Assembly (NCBI GenBank): GCA_041628225.1
Contig: JBFKPQ010000024.1
Span: 1-21,767 of the forward strand
DNA: 21,767 bases
Direction: 5' to 3'
Origin: JBFKPQ01 sp041628225
GTDB taxonomy: Bacteria > Actinomycetota > Acidimicrobiia > Spongiisociales > JAENVV01
Shown here: in pieces, positions 16,188 to 21,767 of the stretch
Position numbering within the stretch: the first letter of the stretch is position 1
Layout: each line of letters begins with the position of its first letter
Notes under the pieces: generated by a model
What the model saw: the letters and a program-made list of their open reading frames with translations, nothing else
What the model was told of the DNA's origin: nothing
The model's database searches: none
Position numbers and translations under genes: made by a program

Positions 16188-17566
16188 TCCGCATCGCCGG
16201 CGCGACCGTCGTCAACCACGATGGCACCCATGACCTCGATGTGCTCGTCGATGGCCACCGCATCGAAGCGCTCATTCCGCGCGACGAGCTGACGCCGGGA
16301 GCCGACGTGATCGATGCCAACGGCACCTGGGTGATACCCGGCGGTGTCGACCCGCACGTACACCTCGAACTGACCCAGAAGGGGTTCCCGTCGGCCGACG
16401 ACTTCGCCACGGGTACGCAGGCGGCGGCGTGGGGCGGAACCACCACCATCATCGACTTCGCCGACCAGACGAAAGGCGACGACCTGATCGAGACGCTCGA
16501 CGCCCGTCTGGCCGCGGCGAGTGGTCGCTGCGCCATCGACTACTCGTTCCACCAGGTGATCGGCGACGTGAACGACCGCAGCCTGGCACAGATGGCCGAT
16601 GTCGTGGCGCGGGGCATCATGTCCTTCAAGCTCTTCATGGCCTACCCGGGCGCCTATTACTCCGACGACGGCGAGATCCTGCTGGCGATGCAGCGAGCCG
16701 GGGAGCTGGGTGCGATGGTGCTCGTCCACGCCGAGAACGGCATCGCCATCGACGTGCTCGTCGCCCAGGCCCTGGCGCGCGGCGACGTCGAACCGATCCA
16801 CCACGGACTCAGCCGTCCGCCCGGCCTCGAGGCCGAAGCGGTCGACCGGGCCGTCCGCCTGGGCGCCGAAGCACAGTGCCCGGTCTACATCGTTCACCTG
16901 TCGTCGGCCGACGCCCTCGAGGAGGTGCGGCACGCCCGCCGGCGCGGCGCGGTGGTGTATGCGGAGACGTGCCCGCAGTACCTGGTCCTCAGCCTCGACC
17001 GCCTCGACCAGGGATGGGCGGGAGCCAACTACGTGTGCTCTCCCCCGCTGCGGACCGCCGACCACGCCGGGGCGTTGTGGGAAGGCCTCGCCGACGGGAC
17101 CCTCGACGTCATCGCCACCGACCACGCGCCCTTCCACAGCCATCAGCGTGACGTCGGCCGCAACGATTTCTCGAAGATGCCGAACGGTCTCGGCACCATC
17201 GAGCACCGCCTCCAGCTCTCCTTCGACCGGGGCGTGGCGAACGGACGGTTCACGCCCAATCGGTGGGTGGAGCTCGTCGCCACCCAGCCGGCGCGACTGT
17301 TCGGGCTCTATCCGGCCAAGGGTACTCTTGCGGCCGGCGCCGACGCCGACCTCGTCGTCTGGGACCCGGACGGCACGACGAACCTGTCGGCTGCCACCCA
17401 TCACATGGCCGTCGACGTGTCGGTCTACGAGGGCATGGAGACCCGCGGCGCCGTCCGGACCGTGTTGAGCCGGGGCGCGCTCCTCGTCCACGAGGGCACG
17501 TGGGTCGGACCCACCGACCACGGCGCGTTTCTCAAGAGATCACAACCGAGAGGAGAGCAGCTGTGA
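16184..17566 (+). CDS. hyuA: Dihydropyrimidinase / D-hydantoinase family amidohydrolase (HyuA-like)
   Basis: 460-residue binuclear-zinc cyclic amidohydrolase, a usual length for the family. Metal ligands are visible in order: His58-x-His60 (VDPHVHLE), carbamylatable Lys149 (GIMSFKLFMAYPGA), His182 (LVHAENG), His238 (VHLSSADAL) and Asp313 (ATDHAPFH). The SPPLR block at 286-290 is also typical of dihydropyrimidinases. It opens cyclic ureides (hydantoins, dihydropyrimidines) to N-carbamoyl acids. E. coli HyuA occupies the same role in the yge/ygf purine cluster. The ATG at 16184 overlaps the regulator stop (ATGA) and the stop overlaps the GTG of the next gene, so it is tightly coupled on both sides. 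Confidence 0.93.
   Translation: MIRIAGATVVNHDGTHDLDVLVDGHRIEALIPRDELTPGADVIDANGTWVIPGGVDPHVHLELTQKGFPSADDFATGTQAAAWGGTTTIIDFADQTKGDDLIETLDARLAAASGRCAIDYSFHQVIGDVNDRSLAQMADVVARGIMSFKLFMAYPGAYYSDDGEILLAMQRAGELGAMVLVHAENGIAIDVLVAQALARGDVEPIHHGLSRPPGLEAEAVDRAVRLGAEAQCPVYIVHLSSADALEEVRHARRRGAVVYAETCPQYLVLSLDRLDQGWAGANYVCSPPLRTADHAGALWEGLADGTLDVIATDHAPFHSHQRDVGRNDFSKMPNGLGTIEHRLQLSFDRGVANGRFTPNRWVELVATQPARLFGLYPAKGTLAAGADADLVVWDPDGTTNLSAATHHMAVDVSVYEGMETRGAVRTVLSRGALLVHEGTWVGPTDHGAFLKRSQPRGEQL
17551..17556 (+). promoter_or_regulatory. Shine-Dalgarno site of the 495-residue PLP enzyme
   Basis: AGGAGA lies 6 bases before the GTG at 17563, within the last codons of the hydantoinase gene. It supports this GTG against the longer open frame that overlaps the hydantoinase. 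Confidence 0.65.
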
Positions 17567-19050
17567 CTGCCTCGAGCCTGGGCCTGTTCGACGAGGTCGT
17601 CGACCAGGCCGCCTACGACCGCACGGTCGAACGATTCCGCCAACGCCAGATCCTGCTGCCGACCTTCGGCCAGCTCGCCGAACCGCACACCATCCCCGAC
17701 GGCATCGTTGCCGGCCTCACCGACGTCGGCGCCGACGACCCCGACGCTCGAAACCTCTGGCGGGTCCACTGGTACAACGACGGCACTCGCCATGGCCGGG
17801 CGGACGTCCCCGAACACGTCGAGATGCCGCGCGAGCTGAGCGGCGTCGAGGCTCGCATCATCGTCGCCCTCGGCAACCGGTTCCCCATGATCCGCGCCCA
17901 CAAGGTGCTGGCCGCCTATGCATGTTTGGCGCCGCGCGTCGTGACGGGGACCTTCGACCCGACCCGCGACCGGGCGATCTGGCCGTCCACCGGCAACTAC
18001 GCCCGCGGCGGCGTCGCCATCAGCCGCATCATGGACTGCCACGGCGTCGCCATCCTCCCCGAAGGCATGTCGAAGGAACGGTTCGACTGGCTCGCCGAAT
18101 GGATCACCGATCCGTCGGATGTCATCCGGACCTACGGCACCGAATCGAACGTCAAAGAGATCTACGACGCTTGCAACGAGCTCGCCAAAGATCCCACCAA
18201 CGTGATCCTGAACCAGTTCTCGGAGTTCGGAAACCACCTCGGTCATTACGCCGTGACGGGCCGTGCTCTGGGCCACGTCTTCGAAGCGTCGGGAGGGGGC
18301 CGGCTCGCCGGATACGTGGCGGCGTCGGGTTCGGGTGGCACCCTGGCCGCCGGGGACTATCTGAAGGAGCAGTACGGCTCGAAGACCGTGGTCATCGAGG
18401 CGCTCGAATGCCCGACCATCCTCTACAACGGCTACGGCGAGCACAACATCCAAGGCATCGGCGACAAGCACATCCCCCTCATCCACAACGTGTACAACAC
18501 GGACGACGCGACCGCCATCTCGGATCGCGCCACCGACACGCTGTTTCTGTTGTTCAACACCGAGGCCGGCCGCGCCGAGCTGGCCCGACGGGGTGTGGCA
18601 CCCGACGTCATCGCTGGGTTGCGGAACTTCGGCTTCTCGTCGATCTGCAACATGCTGGCCGCCATCAAGCACGCGAAGTTCCACGGCCTCGGGCGGGACG
18701 ACGTCATCGTCACCGTCGCCACCGATGGCGCCGAGATGTACGACTCGGAGACCGACAAGCTGCTGAGTCGCGACCACCCGGACGGGTTCGACGAACGCGC
18801 CGCGGCCGGCGCCTACGCCGAATACCTCCGCGGCGTCGACACGGAGCATTACGAGGAGCTGGGAGAGATCGGCCGGCGCCGTGTGTTCAACCTGGGCTAC
18901 TACACGTGGGTCGAACAACAGAGCGTGGCCTTCGACGACTTCGAACAGCGCCGCTCTCAGACGTTCTGGCAGGGACTCCACCCGTACGTGGAGCAGTGGG
19001 ACGCCATGATCGACGAATTCAACGGACGCACCGGAGTGGCCCTTGGCTGA
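17563..19050 (+). CDS. Fold-type II PLP-dependent enzyme, cysteine synthase-like, substrate unknown
   Basis: 495 residues, longer than cysteine synthase or threonine dehydratase (about 310-400). PLP features are a Schiff-base Lys candidate at 114 (MIRAHKVLAAY), an Asn loop STGNYARGGVA (142-152) and a Gly-rich phosphate loop ASGSGGTLAAGD (254-265). Distinctive blocks are RVHWYNDGTRHG, ILPEGMSKERFDWL, RTYGTESNVKEIYDACNEL and YNGYGEHNIQGIGDKHIPLIHNV in overlapping short motifs. They match a family I know only as 'PLP-dependent enzyme' without a settled reaction. Its C-terminal ~100 residues (EHYEELGEIGRRRVFNLGYYT onward) form an extra acidic domain. By position it probably acts on the amino acid released after decarbamoylation, in the slot E. 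coli fills with diaminopropionate ammonia-lyase. GTG start overlaps the hydantoinase stop (GTGA). Confidence 0.85.
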   Translation: MTASSLGLFDEVVDQAAYDRTVERFRQRQILLPTFGQLAEPHTIPDGIVAGLTDVGADDPDARNLWRVHWYNDGTRHGRADVPEHVEMPRELSGVEARIIVALGNRFPMIRAHKVLAAYACLAPRVVTGTFDPTRDRAIWPSTGNYARGGVAISRIMDCHGVAILPEGMSKERFDWLAEWITDPSDVIRTYGTESNVKEIYDACNELAKDPTNVILNQFSEFGNHLGHYAVTGRALGHVFEASGGGRLAGYVAASGSGGTLAAGDYLKEQYGSKTVVIEALECPTILYNGYGEHNIQGIGDKHIPLIHNVYNTDDATAISDRATDTLFLLFNTEAGRAELARRGVAPDVIAGLRNFGFSSICNMLAAIKHAKFHGLGRDDVIVTVATDGAEMYDSETDKLLSRDHPDGFDERAAAGAYAEYLRGVDTEHYEELGEIGRRRVFNLGYYTWVEQQSVAFDDFEQRRSQTFWQGLHPYVEQWDAMIDEFNGRTGVALG

Positions 19051-20224
19051 CCATCCGTTCATCGTCTATCGCGCGCGGCTCGACGTATACGAGCGCGCCA
19101 TGGCCGCCGGCTGGAGCGACGAACGGTTCGTCGAACTGGTCGAACGACTCGACGCCCACGTCGCCGACGTCGACGGCCACGGATTCGCGGTCACCCCTCT
19201 GACCGATGAGCGCGCCTTGTCGGAGGCACTCGGGCTGGACCGCCGTCTCCTCGTCAAAGACGAGACGGGCAACGTCTCCGGATCCCACAAGGCCCGGCAT
19301 CTGTTCGGAACGATGCTGACGCTGGCCGTCGACGGGGCGAGAGACGACGATCTGGCCATCGCCTCGTGCGGCAACGCCGCGCTGGCCGCCGCCGTCGTCG
19401 CTCGCGCCGAGAACCGCCGGCTGCGGGTGTTCATCCCGACCTGGGCCGACCCGGTCGTCGTCGGCAGCCTCGAACGGCTCGGCGCCGACATCACCACCTG
19501 CGAACGACGGACGGGCGAGGTGGGCGACCCGGCCTTCCTCCGTTTCACCGAAGCGGTGGAAGCGGGAGCGCAACCGTTCTCGGTGCAAGGCCCGTCTACC
19601 CCGTCGGCCCTCGACGGCGGACGCACCATCGGCTGGGAACTCGCCGACCAACTCGCCGACCTCGGCGTGGCCGGCCCGACCCGCGTGTTCGTGCAGGTGG
19701 GCGGCGGTGCGCTGGCCGCGTGCACGTTCTCGGGCATTCTGCAGGGCGCCGCTCCCTCGCTCGACCCGCGATTTCACGCGGTCCAGGGCGAGGCGTGCGC
19801 CCCGCTCCACCGAGCCTGGCGGAGTCTCGGCGACGAGCTGGTGGGCGCAGGTGTCCCCGACCGGCAGCTGGCCGCACAGATGTCCCCCGCCGACGCGGTC
19901 GCCGCCGGTCGCGCCGACCCCGATCGCCACATGTGGGCCTGGGAGGAGGTCGGGACGTCCGTGGCGACCGGCATTCTCGACGACGTCACGTACGACTGGC
20001 TGTCCGTCGTCGGACCGATGGCCGCCACCCGCGGTTGGCCGGTCGTCGTGCCCGAACGAGACCTGGTCGAGGCCCACCGGCTCGCGAACACGCACACGGA
20101 CATCCGCGTCGACGACACCGGGTCGGCCGGATTGGCGGGACTGGGCGATTCGGAGGTCCTGGCCGACCTCATGGCCGACGAGACCATCGTGGTGCTCTTC
20201 ACAGGTCGCGAGCGCCACAACTGA
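19043..20224 (+). CDS. Fold-type II PLP-dependent lyase, threonine synthase/dehydratase-like
   Basis: 393 residues with the core of the Trp-synthase-beta fold. The PLP Lys is in SGSHKARH (Lys83), the substrate loop is SCGNAALAAA (108-117), and the phosphate loop VGGGALAA (219-226) replaces the usual four-Gly turn. TPLTDE near residue 51 is also typical of threonine synthase-like enzymes. Beta-elimination of an amino acid to a keto acid and ammonia is the expected reaction class; diaminopropionate ammonia-lyase (YgeX) activity is possible but not shown by sequence. The TTG at 19043 is the only plausible in-frame start before the conserved region, with GGAG 6 bases upstream and eight bases of overlap with the previous gene. 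The ATG at codon 20 is the alternative. It is the last gene of the rightward train, ending 4 bases from the convergent gene. Confidence 0.85.
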   Translation: MADHPFIVYRARLDVYERAMAAGWSDERFVELVERLDAHVADVDGHGFAVTPLTDERALSEALGLDRRLLVKDETGNVSGSHKARHLFGTMLTLAVDGARDDDLAIASCGNAALAAAVVARAENRRLRVFIPTWADPVVVGSLERLGADITTCERRTGEVGDPAFLRFTEAVEAGAQPFSVQGPSTPSALDGGRTIGWELADQLADLGVAGPTRVFVQVGGGALAACTFSGILQGAAPSLDPRFHAVQGEACAPLHRAWRSLGDELVGAGVPDRQLAAQMSPADAVAAGRADPDRHMWAWEEVGTSVATGILDDVTYDWLSVVGPMAATRGWPVVVPERDLVEAHRLANTHTDIRVDDTGSAGLAGLGDSEVLADLMADETIVVLFTGRERHN

Positions 20225-20228
20225 CCGA

Positions 20229-21767
20229 TCACCCGTCGGTGTCGATCTGGACGTGCTCGGCCACCATGATCGAGCGGACCACGGCGATGACCTCCTCGAT
20301 CTCGAGATCTCCGTCGAGCACCTCGACGTTCGAAAACCATGCCTGGGTGACGACTGGATCGTGGTAGACGGCGGTCCCGTCGACGTGGTGCGGCCAAGGT
20401 GGGTCGAGCGCACCGTGGTTGTCGAGTAGTTCGATGGCGATGAGGTCGTACATGATCGACTCGGCGGCATCCCGGTCGATTTCGGAGGCGAGCACGCCCT
20501 CGGCGTTGTCGGTGGGCAGCAGGCTTCCGCTCAGCTCGCCGGCTCCGTAGCGGGTGACCTGCTGGAGGATCATCTGGCCTGCCCAGCGCTTCAGGCCGAG
20601 AGAGGCGATGGTTCCGGCCCCACCGGTCAAGGCCATGCTCGTCGCCCCCGCGATCCCCTTGAGCGTTCCGCCCAGCATGCGGTTCCAGTCGTCGGTCCGG
20701 CGCGCCTCGGCGAAGTCGAGGTCGAACTGGGTGTCGAAGAGCACGCCCTTGGCGACGCCGAGATCGTCGGCTACTTCGGCGAGCTTCGAAAGGTCGTGCG
20801 GGTCGAACAGTTCGGTGAGGACCGCGGCTTCGAACCAGCCGTACTGTGCCTGGAGCATTGGCGTGGCGCCGCTCCGGGCCAGCACTTCCAAGAACCCGGC
20901 GAGCCGCTCGTCGTAGCCCGACGTCGAACCGGCCGCATCGACGAGCGAGGTGACGAGCGGCGAGGCGAACCGCCCATCCCGTTCGTAGAACCCGGTGGCG
21001 TTGTGGAACGGCACCGCGATCTCCATGGATGGGGCGAGCATGAGCGCCAGGCCTTCGGCGACACCCGACGCCAACCGCCCCTCCGGGGCCGCCTCTGCCA
21101 TGAGGTCGGCGACGAGCCGGTGGGCAGCCGGATCGTCGGCCGCCACGACACCGGTGCTGGCGATCACGAGCCCGGCGGCCATCCCGTAGTCGTTGAGGTA
21201 CGGAACCTCGGGATGCAGCAGCGCTCCGAGGTCGCCGGCCAGCCGGCGGACGAGACGCGCCGACAGATCGGCATCGTGCGCCACCCGACCCAGCAACATT
21301 TCGCGTGGGTCCCAGTAGAGCGGGTCGTACCACTCCCCGAACGTCGTGTCGGCGACGTTGATCCCGATCGACCACAGATCGTCATCGCCCTGGCGAACGG
21401 TCGCCGCGGCGGCGTCGAGCAAGAACCCGTCGGTGAAGCTCCCGAACTCCAGCAGACGGGCCGGATGGATGCCACCGCGGTAGGTGGCCATGAGGTCGGC
21501 GCCGCCAAAGGCGAGCATCCCGGAGCGCTGCGCACGCCCGAGGGCCTCGGAAAACGAGAGGAGCGTGACGCGCGCTACGCCCGATTCGGCGTCGTTGCGG
21601 TGCCAGTCGGCCTCAATAAAGACCGGCAACGACCCGGTCAACTCCGGGCCGAGAGTGTTGAAGAACGCGGCGACCGTAGCCGGGTCGGCCTCGGACAGGA
21701 ATCCGCCGAGTTCGTCGATGGGTTCGTTGGAATACAGGGCTTCGACGAGCAGGTGACCCACGAAGGA
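20229..21767 (-). CDS. Hypothetical protein, probably cut at its N-terminus by the window edge
   Basis: At least 510 residues in an open frame that reaches the right edge. The first in-window start is GTG at 21761, but the frame stays open before it and the sequence there (VGHLLVEALYSNEPIDELGGF) looks like the middle of a protein, so the true start probably lies outside. No enzyme motif is recognisable. It is alpha-helical, acidic and rich in Ala, Leu, Asp and Gly, with a Gly/Ala-rich, weakly hydrophobic stretch (about 370-420) that could insert in or lie on a membrane. Blocks such as LAFGGADLMATYRGGIHPARLLEFG vaguely recall large actinobacterial surface or secretion-linked proteins of unknown function. 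It is convergent with the catabolic genes, so it is probably not part of the pathway. Confidence 0.7.
   Translation of the reverse strand, partial: SFVGHLLVEALYSNEPIDELGGFLSEADPATVAAFFNTLGPELTGSLPVFIEADWHRNDAESGVARVTLLSFSEALGRAQRSGMLAFGGADLMATYRGGIHPARLLEFGSFTDGFLLDAAAATVRQGDDDLWSIGINVADTTFGEWYDPLYWDPREMLLGRVAHDADLSARLVRRLAGDLGALLHPEVPYLNDYGMAAGLVIASTGVVAADDPAAHRLVADLMAEAAPEGRLASGVAEGLALMLAPSMEIAVPFHNATGFYERDGRFASPLVTSLVDAAGSTSGYDERLAGFLEVLARSGATPMLQAQYGWFEAAVLTELFDPHDLSKLAEVADDLGVAKGVLFDTQFDLDFAEARRTDDWNRMLGGTLKGIAGATSMALTGGAGTIASLGLKRWAGQMILQQVTRYGAGELSGSLLPTDNAEGVLASEIDRDAAESIMYDLIAIELLDNHGALDPPWPHHVDGTAVYHDPVVTQAWFSNVEVLDGDLEIEEVIAVVRSIMVAEHVQIDTDG

Noticed and set aside
17425..19062. Long minus-strand open frame opposite the 495-residue PLP enzyme.
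   Set aside because: It is rich in Val/Asp/Gly/Arg with no motif. The plus strand carries conserved PLP loops and a ribosome site.
20224..20240. Short inverted repeat (ACCGA / TCGGT) between the convergent genes as a terminator.
   Set aside because: It has only a 5-bp stem, a 7-base loop and no T-run on either side.

Overview
The window is GC-rich with pervasive GTG/TTG starts and tightly overlapping genes, which fits a high-GC actinobacterium. The protein flavour suggests something like the Acidimicrobiia, but that is an inference and no marker gene is present. Almost the whole window is one catabolic locus for nitrogen heterocycles (purines, hydantoins and ureido compounds), built as two divergent gene trains around a 205-bp control region at 15387-15591.

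The leftward train (15386 down to 1) has eleven genes, mostly overlapping by a few bases. In order of transcription they are: a carbon-nitrogen hydrolase of the N-carbamoyl-D-amino-acid hydrolase type; an XdhD-like molybdenum hydroxylase (2Fe-2S plus Mo domains, no FAD domain); an SsnA-like amidohydrolase; a short YgfK-like iron-sulfur oxidoreductase; then, after a 102-bp gap, a BMP-type lipoprotein, an ABC ATPase with two ATP-binding halves and two permeases (a purine/nucleoside importer); a GuaD-like nucleobase deaminase; an FAD/2Fe-2S fusion subunit; and a second molybdenum-binding xanthine dehydrogenase subunit that runs off the left edge.

The rightward train (15592 to 20224) encodes a small MTH1187/YkoF-like protein, a small regulator with a DauR-type helix-turn-helix, a dihydropyrimidinase/hydantoinase (HyuA-like), and two different fold-type-II PLP enzymes. 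A convergent gene of unknown function (20229 to the right edge) closes the window.

The set XdhD + SsnA + YgfK + HyuA + PLP lyase is the core of the E. coli yge/ygf cluster, which is known to be involved in oxygen-independent purine/uric acid breakdown. Here it appears in an actinobacterial-looking genome with notable changes. YgfK lacks the roughly 450-residue flavin/NADPH module. SsnA lacks its N-terminal strand region. No YgeW carbamoyltransferase, YgeY hydrolase or YqeA carbamate kinase is seen, and a D-carbamoylase-type hydrolase is present instead. A proposed flow (inference): import of purine, guanine deamination to xanthine, redox interconversion by the two Mo hydroxylases, reduction and ring opening by YgfK/SsnA/HyuA, hydrolytic removal of carbamoyl groups, and elimination by the PLP enzymes to ammonia and a keto acid.
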